This document shows positions 38,201-48,190 of a stretch of DNA of 64,000 bases, piece by piece. Both the position numbers and the translations under genes were made by a program. Source of the DNA: Halicephalobus mephisto (Eukaryota > Nematoda > Chromadorea > Rhabditida > Panagrolaimidae); contig SWDT01000105.1 of the NCBI GenBank assembly GCA_009193035.1, forward strand, positions 186,001 to 250,000, in the 5' to 3' direction. Under the pieces are notes generated by a model. It was not told the DNA's origin. It ran no database searches and worked only from the letters and a program-made list of their open reading frames with translations. The number at the start of each line of letters is the position of its first letter. The first letter of the stretch is position 1.

Positions 38201-40962
38201 TTAAATATTTTTGAAAAATTTTAATTTTTAAACATTTTTTAAAATTTTTAGTTTTTAAATATTTTTGAAATTTTTAATTTTTAAATATTTTTGAAATTTT
38301 TAATTTTTAATTTTTAAACATTTTTGAAAATTTTTAATTTTTAATTTTTTAAATATTTCTAAAAAATTAAGGGATTACAGTACTTTTAAGAAATTTGATG
38401 AATTTATATTTCCTAAGGATTTTATTACGTTAATTAAACAGGCGATTAAAGAATTAAAAATTATGATGTGGATTTCTAAGAATTTTCGAAGTATTTACGG
38501 CATTTAAGAAACCGAATCTCGCAACGAAACCCTTGAAGATTATGGTTAATGTTTTATTTTGATAATATGTGCAAAATTTGTCTCCGTCTCCTCAAAAACA
38601 ATAACATCAACCCCTCTGGCGATATTTTTCTCCCCTAGCGATAGTTAACCCCTCTGGCGATATTTTGTTCTTTTCAGTAACAGTTAACCCCTCTGGCGGT
38701 GTTTTGCTCCCTTAGCGATAGTTAACCCCTCTGGCGGTATTTTGTTCTTTTCAGTGACAGTTAACCCTTTTAGCGATATTTTGTTCCCCTAGCGATAGTT
38801 AACCCTTCTGGCGGTATTTTGTTCTTTTCAGTAACAGTTAACCCCTCTGGCGATATTTTTCTCCCTTAGCGATAGTTAACCCCTTTGGCGATAGTCGCTT
38901 CTTTTCGATTTGTATTGATTTCGAAACTCTTTTTAAATTAATTTTTATTAAATTTTGTTTTTTTAATTTCTTTCATTTTTAATTTTTTTTTCTTTTACTC
39001 ATAGAAACATGTTTACTGTTAGGTAACTTTTTTGTAAAAAGTACTTGGTCAATTAAATCCAAAAAAACCTATTTGCGGCATCTTTTGGGAGACTCAAGTG
39101 GCTTCCGAGAATCCAAATCCACCTGTCTGGCCAGATGACAGCTTCATTCGAGTGCCTAATTGCAGGGCGGTGTCCTTGTAGAACACTGTTGCCGAAATTT
39201 GCATAATATGGTTGTCTTGCAAGAACCAATTGAGCCGATTAGTGGAAAATTGACAGAACCAAATTACCCTTACTGACCTCGGAAAGAAAACCATACCGTT
39301 CTGAAAATTTAAAATTAGGGACTTGCAAATTTTTCCTAATATGAATTTTCGAAATTTTTAATTTTTATTGAATTTCTAAAATATTTCAAAAATTTATGGA
39401 AAATTCTAATTTTAAAAAATCTAAAAACTAAACTTTGGCAAAGTGAGAATAATGCTGATTAAAAATTTCAAATATTTTTAAAAATAAAAAACAATAAAAA
39501 TAATAAAAAAAAGTTAAACTTTGGCGAAGTGAGAATAATGCTGATTAAAAATTTCAAATATTTTTAAAAATAAAAAATTATATTTTTCTACGAAATTGTC
39601 CCAATACTAATTTTGAAAATTTATGATTTTGTAGAATTTTAAATTTTGAAATTTCGAAAAAATTATTAAAAAATACATAAATTTATTTAAAATTATTTCA
39701 GTGAAGATCTCGCTAACAGAGTAAATCTCTCAGAAGCAAGAGTCCAAGTGTGGTTCCAGAATCGTCGAGCTAAATTCCGAAAACAAGGAAGAAATCAAGG
39801 ATCCATGTACCACGCTGCGGCGGCTGCTGCTGCTGCCGCAGGGCATACGCCGTTTCCACCATTTGCCAGTCCATACGCTCTTCTGGCCGGAAATCCAACG
39901 GCTTCCACTGATCACGCAGCTTTTTTAAGTGCTATGAATGCTCATCAACAAGCCATGAGTAAGTTTTCATATATCCACATTTCAAAAATCAAAATTAATT
40001 TTTAATTTCCACACGAGTATGATTTCTACTTTAGTAAGAACCTCATTATTGTAAAAATTAAAAATGAAATTTTCTACGAAATTGTTTGGAACGAATTTTA
40101 GGCCAGCAGTAATAAAAGGAAAAAGCGCGAGTAGAGACGAAGCGAGTTGATTTCAGTGACCAAAATCACCAGATTTGCCTCTTTTTGGAAATCCAGTCAG
40201 CTCGCTCGTCTGCCCGGGAATTTAAAAAATCATACTAATACAAAAATTAAAGTTTTACATTATCGCGAAATCGTCCCAGAACGAATTTCTAGAAAGTTTT
40301 AGAGAATTTTAGGCCAGCAGTAATAGAATGAAAAGCGCGAGTTGATTTCAATGACCAAAACCACCAGATTTTCCTTTTTTTGGAAACCCAGTCAGCTCGC
40401 TCGTCTGCCCGGGAATTCAAAAATTGCAAAAAATCATATATCACTTTTTTAAACAAAAACATTTATTTTGCATGATTTCGAAATTAAAAATTTCTTATTT
40501 TTTTATAAAATCCTAGATATTAGTATTCTGATGATTTGTCAATGTGTATTTTTATTAATTAACCTGTTTTCAGTGGATCAGATGATGTTGATGAATCCGC
40601 TCCTGGCCGCGAGTACATCCACAGGACTTCCAGGAATAACATCCAATTCTTCATTGAGCGAATCACCTATAGTTCCCACATTATCTCCTGTAACAACAAC
40701 AGCTCCATCGAAAAGTCCACAAGGTCAAACAACTTCATCAAATTCTCATCCAGAAACTCCAACATCAAATTCAGCTTCTATTTCATCACCTGAATTAACT
40801 CAACGAATTATTGCATCTAATTATCTTAATCAATTTTCTTCATCTATTTTTAATTCAGGAGATTCTTCCACATTTTTCAAAGCACTTTTAGCTGCACAAA
40901 ATCAAAATCAACAAGAATCTTCTCCAAAAAATTCTAATCCTCCATCCCCCAAGGAGGAATGA
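35226..40962 (+). CDS. Paired-like (Q50) homeodomain transcription factor, aristaless/Prrx-like
   Basis: Predicted nuclear DNA-binding transcription factor. Exons: 35226-35733, 36222-36414, 39702-39958, 40574-40962; the phases agree and give 448 aa ending in TGA. The homeodomain spans about residues 204-263, beginning [18 protein letters not shown]; Gln253 and Asn254 occupy homeodomain positions 50 and 51 in [15 protein letters not shown]. There is no paired domain, and no OAR motif at the C-terminus. FAIENLT (138-144) resembles an eh1 Groucho-binding motif. A nine-alanine run follows the homeodomain, and the N- and C-terminal arms are Q/S/T/P-rich. An intron falls inside homeodomain codon 31 and none at the usual paired-class 46/47 site. 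Closest by eye to aristaless (alr-1) or Prrx-type domains; which one is unsure. The start could lie further upstream, since the frame is open to 35142. Confidence 0.88.
35815..36080. repeat. 14-15 bp minisatellite in homeobox intron 1
   Basis: Units of aattcgaagttaaa and aattcgaaatcaga repeat about eighteen times and fill most of the 488-bp intron. Confidence 0.85.
36601..37055 (-). repeat. TTGCGCGCAA minisatellite, inverted relative to the 46.8-kb array
   Basis: The self-complementary 10-mer TTGCGCGCAA occurs at 36601, 36646, 36697, 36776, 36823, 36872, 36929 and 36977, set in units such as caacattctgacaagtaagt and aaatgaaatctgca. The units are the reverse complement of those at 46.7-47.3 kb. 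At the right edge (about 37010-37055) the terminal segment ttgcaagtaaactgcaaatt runs in the opposite sense, so the array contains an orientation switch. It lies in the 3.3-kb homeobox intron 2. Confidence 0.85.
37560..37895. repeat. Tandem array, unit 43-50 bp, in homeobox intron 2
   Basis: aagtttagattactgtaatt followed by catatataaaaa repeats seven times; unit length varies through the A-run. Confidence 0.85.
38609..38895. repeat. 38-bp minisatellite carrying splice-acceptor-like TTTTCAG
   Basis: Units gttaacccctctggcgRta followed alternately by ttttcYcccYtagcgata or ttttgttcttttcagtRaca repeat eight times. Three units contain ttcttttcag, a perfect nematode 3' splice-site string, although they lie inside homeobox intron 2. 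Confidence 0.85.
40096..40425. repeat. About 210-bp tandem duplication in homeobox intron 3
   Basis: aattttaggccagcagtaat begins both copies (near 40096 and 40307), followed by agcgcgagt, gaccaaaaYcaccagattt and ctcgctcgtctgcccgggaa. The GC-richer ends stand out from the surrounding intron. Confidence 0.85.
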
Positions 40963-41181
40963 GATCATTTTTAAAATTTTAAAAAACCTCACTTCCTCTT
41001 AGATCTCAGTTTTCTCCCAAAACTTCTTCTTTCTCATTCAACCAAAGCTTTACCGTAACACTTGCAACAGTTGCCTCTCGCTTTTAGGTCTTTTTGGATT
41101 TGTCAAATCTTACCTAGTTTCCGGTTCTCGCTTGCTTTAACTCCAGTTTGCAATTTTTTTGTCGAATTAAATTTGTACAAT

Positions 41182-41187
41182 AATAAA
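41182..41187 (+). terminator. Poly(A) signal AATAAA of the homeobox gene
   Basis: AATAAA lies 220 bp past the homeobox stop codon and before the 3' end of the convergent fumarase gene. Only 288 bp separate the two stop codons. Confidence 0.6.
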
Positions 41188-41250
41188 CTGATGGTAAACT
41201 GAGAATACTTCATTATCAATTTCTACAAGCCTAAATTACCAAATAAATTT

Positions 41251-42965
41251 TCATTTCGGTTCCAGCATATCCTCAGGGCGTACCCATTGGTTGAACTGCT
41301 CTTCCGTCAAGATCCCAAGCTTGATAGCTTCTTCCTTCAATGTTGTTCCATTCTTATGAGCAGTTTTAGCAATCTTAGCAGCATTATCGTATCCAATATG
41401 AGGATTCAAGGCAGTAACCAACATAAGGGATTCATGGAGAAGTCTTTCAATATGCTTCTCATTTGCTTGAATCCCAACAACACAATTTTCAGTGAAAGAT
41501 CGGGATCCATCAGCAAGAAGTCTAATAGATTGCAGAACATTTCTCACCATCATCGGTTTGAATACGTTCAATTCAAAATGTCCATTAGATCCACCAACAG
41601 TCACAGCAACCTGAAATAATTTTTTAAAACAAACTTAAAACACGAATAAACCTGATTGCCAAAAACTTGGGCAGCAATCATAGTCAAAGATTCACACTGA
41701 GTTGGGTTGACTTTCCCTGGCATAATAGAGCTTCCAGGTTCGTTCTCAGGAAGTGAAAGTTCTCCAAGACCACATCGGGGACCAGAACCGAGGAATCTAA
41801 TGTCATTGGCGATCTTCATCAAAGAAGTAGCAATGACGTTAAGAGCTCCATGGGCTTCTACGAGGGCGTCATGAGCGGCCAGGGCTTCGAACTTGTTAGG
41901 AGCAGTCACAAACGGAAGTCCAGTGAGCTCGGAGACAGTTCTAAAAGATACATGATAAAATTTACAAGTACGAGATTCTTACTTGGCGACTTTCTCGGCG
42001 AAGCCTTTTCTAGTGTTCAATCCAGTTCCGACAGCAGTGCCTCCAGCAGCCAACTCGTAGATTCTAGGAAGAGTGTTCTCGACACGGGCTATTCCGTTGT
42101 CAAGTTGTTGAACATAAGCACCGAATTCTTGTCCAAGAGTTAAAGGAACAGCGTCTTGCGTGTGAGTACGGCCAATTTTGATGATCTTCGAAAACTCCTT
42201 CGCCTTCTGATCGAGAGCATTCCGGAGTTCCTTCAATGCAGGCAACAGTTGCTTGTTCAAGGCAATGCCGACGGCAATATGCATAGCAGTTGGATAAGTG
42301 TCGTTCGAGGATTGGGACTTGTTCACGTGATCATTTGGGTGGACTGGATCTTTGGATCCAAGCTTGCCTCCAAGAATCTCGATTGCTCGATTGGAAATAA
42401 CCTAAAATAGAAGAAACAAAATCACCCAACATTAAACCAGGACACTACCTCATTGACATTCATGTTGGATTGGGTTCCAGAACCAGTTTGCCAAACAACA
42501 AGAGGGAAATGATCGTCCAACTTCCCAGCGATGACTTCATCTTTAAAAAACGATTTTTCATATATGGAAACCAACTTTATCCTTACCAGCAGCTTGGATG
42601 ATGGCTTTGGCAAGTTTCGGATCCAGGCCGAACTCCTGATTGACAATAGCAGCGGCTTTCTTCAAGTACCCGAAGGCATGGATCACCGGCAACGGCATTC
42701 GTTCTTCCGGACCGCCAATCTTGAAATTTTGCATCGATCTAGAAATTTCATATATTAATTTTAACTACATAAACACAGAAATCACATACCTAGCAGTTTG
42801 AGCTCCATAATATTTGTCGTTAGGAACTTGGAGTTCGCCAAAAGTATCGCGTTCAGTTCGGAATCCAGCGTCAGAAGCCATCATTCGGAGGACCTGGATG
42901 GAACGAGCAGTGGCTGCAGCACGTGGAGCAGTCTTCACACCGGTCTGAATAAGTCGTGACAACAT
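41251..42965 (-). CDS. fum-1: Fumarate hydratase (class II fumarase), mitochondrial
   Basis: Catalyses reversible hydration of fumarate to L-malate in the TCA cycle. Exons in transcript order: 42790-42965, 42587-42738, 42449-42540, 41983-42401, 41652-41940, 41251-41610; all have GT/AG borders and the phases sum to 495 aa, normal for the family. The first ~30 residues ([20 protein letters not shown]) are Arg/Ala-rich without acids, as in a mitochondrial presequence. The fumarase/aspartase signature [10 protein letters not shown] is at 349-358, and [10 protein letters not shown], which carries the conserved active-site His, lies in exon 4. Tail to tail with the homeobox gene. The antisense frames of 75-110 codons over this gene are shadows. 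No disruption is seen; very likely functional. Confidence 0.95.
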
Positions 42966-44238
42966 TGCTTAGAGGAACAAAATCGAGAAACGTGAAAAAA
43001 AAGAAAAACAAAATGCTGAAATGCGCGTCGAGACCTCCGAAAATCAATTTTCAAAAATTTCAAACTTTTCTATTTTTTTTAATTTTATTATTTTTATATT
43101 TTTCTAATAGAATTAAAATAATTATAATATTAGTAAAATGCTAAATAGAAATTTTTACGACAAAAACTGCGAAATTTAAACTTTGTCCGAATTGTCGCTG
43201 TTGGGACTTGAAGAGACGTCATACAGATGACGCTCCCTGATTTGCTGGTCTTAGCACGGCCACCGTAACCTTATGAGGTTTATGTTACTGCGTGGTTGTT
43301 ATGTTTTTGATATAAAGTAAGATTGTGACTAGTTCTGCAGACTCCAGTACTTCTCTTCCTACGTTGCAGCGTCCCTTAGGAAGTCACAACAGTCACTGTT
43401 GTGAAAATTTAAAACATTGTTACGAAATTATCTCGGTACGAATTTGGAATACATTAGAAACTTCTGAAACTTGGAATTTTAGGTTTTAAATTTCTAATAA
43501 AATTTTGGAGTTTTTTAGGGATGTCTACGTGAAGTTTTGTGAAATTCCAGAAGCTTTCGTAAGATTCTAGATCGCTACAGAACTTTACACTGAATTCTGG
43601 AGGATTCTAAACAAAACATGTTTAAAAAATTAAAAACTAAAATAGAAATACAGCTGAATTGGAATTCTTGGCGAAGAGAGAATGAATGCCAATTAAAATC
43701 TCCATATATTAAAAAAGTAAAAAGTGACCGTTATTATGAAATAGTTCCAGTGAAAATTTCTAGGATTTTTTAGAAACTTCAAAAATCACACTATTGCAGA
43801 AAGTAACCATTATTATGAAATAGTTCCAGTGGGAATTTCTGGAACATTTTCGAAACTTCAAAAATCACACTATTGCAGAAAGTAACTATTATTACGAAAT
43901 CCTCCCGACACGAATTTCTAGGAATTTTCGAAATTCCACATTCAGATGACTCCAGAAGTCTATCAGATTTTGAAAGCTTCCGGAAAATCCCACACGATTC
44001 CAGAAAACTAAAATTTTCTAGAAATTCGTGTCGAGACATTTTCGTGAAAATTTCTGATTTTTTGTAATTTTCCAAATTTGTGTTATGTAAAAATTTGCAT
44101 TTTTTTGCTCAAAAATGACGAAAATGGAATTTAAAAATTTATTATTCCTCATGCCCTCTGGCGATCGGCATTTATTTGATATTGAAGATGTTTTTTGAAG
44201 AAATTTGGAACTTGAAGGAGGTAATTCGGAATTTTCAG
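42966..44238. other. Intergenic: fumarase 5' flank and MO25 5' flank
   Basis: Divergent intergenic region. An AG (cctctaag, minus strand) lies two bases before the fumarase ATG and could accept a spliced leader. A candidate inverted-repeat element occupies 43194-43403. Positions 43730-43910 hold two tandem copies of cactattgcagaaagtaac with flanking sequence. I searched for a first MO25 exon and found none. Confidence 0.4.
43194..43403. mobile_element. Candidate short inverted-repeat element upstream of fumarase
   Basis: gtcgctgttgggacttg (43194) and the reverse complement of aagtcacaacagtcac (43381-43396) match at most positions, giving imperfect terminal inverted repeats of about 16 bp around 200 bp of unusually balanced DNA. 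The right end contains a perfect 19-base palindrome, CACAACAGTCACTGTTGTG (43385-43403). Inside are hairpins ccac-gtaac...gttac-gtgg (43260-43295) and cttccta...taggaag (43355-43383). It could be a MITE or a structured RNA; flanking target duplications are not clear. Confidence 0.3.
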
Positions 44239-46636
44239 AACTCGCTGATTTCACTGGAGAAAGTAGACAAAGGAGACAAGAAAGCGGAGAAAGCGGTGGA
44301 GGAAGTGAATCGATGGCTGCAGGCGGTCAAGGGCATCATCTACGGACAGGAGAACCAGGAGCCCAACATAGAGCAGGTGGGTCCCAGTCCATCCCCGGCT
44401 TCCAATCGAGTTCAGTCCATCCCCGCTGTCTCCGGGCAGTTTGGGCTCGCACTCCCGGGTGTTCAGTTCCAACTCGACTACTTGGGCAACCCCCAGTTTT
44501 GGTGATGGGTGGCACCGTCGGATTCGAATCTATTCATGTGTTCGCAGTGAATTGGGATGGCCAAGAGTATGCACTCCCGACTTGGGTGGATTCCAAGCTG
44601 ATTCATATGTGCTTGGGACTGGTTTGGGCTCAGAACTAAGACAGTTGAATTGGAACTGAACTGACTGGAAATGGACAGCTTCGGTGACCGGTAGAGCCGT
44701 CGATCTGTCCATATATGAGTGCAGTCCGACGGCTTTGCTGGCGACAAGCGCCGATGTGGTTGATATATGGAGACTTATAAGGGGACTTGCAGGTGGCGCA
44801 GCTGGCACAGGAGACGTACACGGCGAACATCCTGCCGATGCTCGTGCACAACCTCACAACCTGAGCAGACTGGACTTTGAGTCGAAGAAGGACGTGGCTC
44901 TGATCTTCAACAACCTCCTCCGACGCCAGATCGGCACCCGTTCCCCCACGGTGGAGTACCTGTGTGCCCGTCCCGAGATCGTGCTGACCCTGGCCGACGG
45001 GTACCAGGTGCCCGAGATCGCCATCACCTGCGGGACATGCTGAAGGAGTGCATCCGACACGAGCACCTGGCCAAGATCCTGCTGCACTCGGACAAGTTCT
45101 ACAACTTCTTCACCTACGTCGAGGCCGGCACCTTCGACATTGCCTCCGACGCCTTCGCCACCTTCAAGGTCGGTTCTTTCTCCAGTAGGTTGCAGGGTTC
45201 CGGGGTTTCCAGAGGCTCCCGTCGTGGTTTTGAGCCTTTTTTCTGGAGATTCGTGTAAGATTCTCAGACGACTCGGGAGGGGCCCGGGGAGGGGTGTCCT
45301 GGAGTTGGTTGATTTCGGGAGGTTTCAGGACCTGATCACGAAGCACAAGACGCTGTGTGCGGGGTTCCTGGAGAGCAACTACGACCGGTTCTTCGAGTGC
45401 TACCAGAACCTGCTGAAGTCGGAGAACTACGTGGTCCGGAGACAGAGCCTCAAGCTCCTCGGGGAGCTGCTGCTGGACAGACACAACTTCAACGTCATGA
45501 CCAAGTACATCAGCAACGCCGACAACCTCAAGATGATGATGGAGATGCTCAAAAACAAAAGCAAAAAGATCCAATTTGAAGTTTTCCATGTCTTCAAAGT
45601 TTGTTTTATTAATTCTACCGTAATCTAAAATCTAATTCTTTTTAAAATATATTTTTACAGATTTTTATAAATTACAATTTTTCAAAATTTAGTGAAAAAT
45701 TGAAACCAATATTAAAAACCAAAAATTTTTGAAATTTCCGAAAATTCGTTTCGGGACCATTTCGTAGAAAAATTAATTTTTGAGTTTTACAGTATTAAAG
45801 ATCAATAAAAATTTTAAATTTCAGAATTTTATGAAAGTTTTGGAAATTTTTTAATTTTTGGGGATTACTGAAATTTCATAGGATCTTAAAAAATCTCATT
45901 AGTTTTTGAAAATTTTTAAAATCAAATAGGAACTTTTAAAACCTGAAATCAGAATTCTGGAAATTCGTTCCGGGACCATTTCGTAGGAAAATTTATTTTT
46001 ATGATTTACAATATTAAAAATTCAAAGAATTTTTGGAATTTTATTAAAGTTTTAAAAGTTTCTAAAATTTAATAGGAAAATTTAAAACCTTCTGGAATCA
46101 GAATTCTGGAAATTCGTTCCGGGACCATTTTTAGTAATACAGTGAAACCTCGCTAGAAACAACCCGAAGGGACGGCAGAAATGTTGTTTTTACAGAGGAG
46201 TTGCCTTTATCGAGGGGTTTACTAGGGGAAAATCCACAGTAGGGGTCGGAATCAAGTTGTTTTTAAAGAGGATTTGCTTTTATCGAGGGTGTTTATATCG
46301 AGGTTTCACTGTATTTGTTTTTAGTTTTTACAACAATATTTATTTTTAGTTTTATATTTCTAAAAAAATTGCCCAATGAATATAGTGCATCTACAGTAAT
46401 CCTCTGAGGTTTTAGAGGCGATCAAAAGTGTTTTCGGAATTACCGATTTGGACTGAAAAGTTGGATTTCAGGTGTTTGTGGCGAATCCGAACAAGCCGAA
46501 GCCGATTGCAGAGATCCTCCTGAGAAACCGGGACAAACTGGTGGATTTCCTGTCCAACTTCCACACAGAAAGGACAGAAGACGAGCAATTCAACGATGAA
46601 AAAGCTTATTTGATCAAACAATGTCGAGATTTGTAA
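44239..46636 (+). CDS. MO25/CAB39-like scaffold protein; two frame disruptions, first exon not found
   Basis: MO25 is the armadillo-type scaffold that binds STRAD and activates LKB1 and other STE20-family kinases. Visible exons: 44239-44376, 44793-45168, 45329-45598, 46472-46636. They encode motifs in MO25 order: [45 protein letters not shown] [45 protein letters not shown] and the end [17 protein letters not shown]. Exon 2 is broken twice: CACAACCT is duplicated in tandem near 44850, and one base is missing near 45035 in tgcgggacatgctg. Correcting both indels gives exon lengths that keep one frame (314 codons). About 18 N-terminal residues of the family were not located. Exons 1-3 and introns 1-2 are strikingly GC-rich with CTG/GTG codons; intron 3 is AT-rich like the rest. 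Either a young pseudogene, or an active gene with assembly errors. Confidence 0.85.
46140..46311. mobile_element. 172-bp pogo/Tc1-like MITE in MO25 intron 3
   Basis: Ends CAGTGAAACCTCGCTA and TATCGAGGTTTCACTG form terminal inverted repeats, with TA directly outside each end (46138-46139, 46312-46313). CAGT-type ends with TA duplication are typical of pogo/Tc1-mariner-related nonautonomous elements. No coding capacity. Confidence 0.8.
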
Positions 46637-46689
46637 AACGATTAACATTAAAATTAAAAATTTATTTTTTGACGAAAATTTAACAAGTC

Positions 46690-47335
46690 GGTCTGCTCGA
46701 ATGCTGCAAGCAAACTGCAAATTTAATTTTGATTTCGAGATTTTCAAAAATGTAGATATGTAAATACCGACTAGTCTGTTAGAATGTTGCGCGCAATCTG
46801 CGGATTTCAGTTTAATTTCGATTTTAACTTATCTGCCTGAATGCTGCGCGCAACTTGCAAATTTTATTTTAGTTCCAAAATTTCTAAAAATATAGATATG
46901 TCAACCAAGCTTCCAGAATATTGCGCGCAACCTGCGGATTTTATTTTTATTTCGATATCAACTTACTTGTTAGAATGTTGCGCGCAACCTGCGGATTTCA
47001 TTTTTATCTTTGTTATTACTTCAATATCAACTTACTTGTTAGAATGTTGCGCGCAACCTGCAGATTTCATTTTTATTTCGATGTCAACTTACATGCCAGA
47101 ATATTGCGCGCAACCTGCGGATTTCATTTTTATTTCGATATCAACTTACTTGCCAGAATATTGCGCGCAACATGCAGATTTCATTTTTATCTTTGTTATT
47201 ACTTCAATATCAACTTACTTACCAGAATATTGCGCGCAACCTGCATGTTTTATTTCGATGTCAACTTACTTGCCAGAATGTTGCGCGCAACCTGCGGATT
47301 TTACTTTAGTTTTGATGTTGATTTCTTTATGGACC
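46690..47335 (+). repeat. TTGCGCGCAA minisatellite downstream of MO25
   Basis: Cores at 46797, 46843 (first base changed), 46921, 46978, 47047, 47104, 47161, 47230 and 47281, spaced mostly 57 or 69 bp. Units read gcaacctgcggatttcattt then ttatttcgatatcaacttac and ttgYYagaat. Two long plus frames (152 and 173 codons) cross the array because 57 and 69 are multiples of three; they show no protein feature beyond the repeat. A possible AATAAA near 47380 means the array could fall within a long MO25 3' UTR. Confidence 0.9.
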
Positions 47336-47699
47336 TTAGTAGATTCAGGAAATGCAAACTAACAATATATTGTATTTAAAATAAATTTATATTTTTGGAA
47401 TTTGGAAGTTGTGACCAAAGCCGGACTTGTCAAAAATTTTCCCGAAAAAACGGACTTGAAGTGCTTGATGACCCTTGCCGGCGTCCTCAAGCCGCCAAAA
47501 ACGGACCAGAATAAATTTATTAACATATTTCTTCGGTTCTTTTTGTTTCTGGAATGACCGGCATTCCTTTAGGGACAAAGAAGGGCGTCTTTTACCTCCA
47601 AAAACATTGTTTTATTGGTCCTTTTTATGTTCCTTTTTCTGAGACCGTCGATTACGCGATTTGTCTTCCGTTTTATTAAACATGATGATCGAATTTTGA
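47336..47699. other. Intergenic, balanced patch
   Basis: Positions 47400-47690 are more balanced than the surroundings (contains cttgccggcgtcctcaagcc); short minus frames of 63-87 codons show no domain. No gene supported. Confidence 0.4.
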
Positions 47700-48190
47700 A
47701 GTTTGGAATTTTCGTGTTGAGACATAAATTGAAACTTTTAAAATTTTCGTGTTGAGATATAAATTGAAAATTTTGGAATTTTCGTGTTGAGATACAAGTT
47801 GAAAATTTTAGAATTTTCGTGTTGAGATACAAGTTGAAAATTTTTATTTTTTAAAATATTAATTATCTTATTAAAAATGATAGCTAAAATTTGAGATTTT
47901 AATTTTTCGAATTGTGTCCCAGCGCGAAAACCTCGGAAATTTTAACGATCAAGTTGAATGAATTTTTTAAATTGAAAATTTTAATTTTAATTTCAAATTT
48001 TTCGAACCTCTAGATAGTGTCCCAGCGCGAAAACCTCGGAAATCTTAACGATCAAGTTGAATGAATTTTTTAAATTGAAAATTTTAAATTGTGTTCCAAA
48101 AAACTTTTTATTTTAACTTCAAATTTTTCGAACCTCTAGATTGTGTCCCAGCGCGAAAACCTCGGAAATCTTAACGATCAAGTTGAATAA
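47700..48190. repeat. Two adjacent arrays: about 36-bp and about 102-127-bp units
   Basis: Positions 47700-47840 repeat ttggaattttcgtgttgaga with aYaaRttgaaa about four times. Positions 47890-48190 repeat gtgtcccagcgcgaaaacct followed by cggaaatYttaacgatcaag three times. Confidence 0.8.

Noticed and set aside
35226..40962. Naming the homeobox gene alr-1 outright
   Set aside because: The homeodomain resembles both aristaless- and Prrx-type domains, and without alignment or synteny the symbol cannot be justified.
41287..42758. Plus-strand frames of 75-110 codons over fumarase
   Set aside because: Antisense shadows of a complete, in-phase six-exon fumarase gene.
44840..45040. Programmed frameshifting in the MO25-like exon
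   Set aside because: The disruptions are a tandem 8-bp duplication and a 1-bp loss about 180 bp apart, with no slippery-site architecture and no net frame restoration.
46841..47379. Overlapping plus frames of 173 and 152 codons
   Set aside because: Both are created by the TTGCGCGCAA array, whose spacings of 57 and 69 bp are multiples of three; two frames are open at once and no domain is present.
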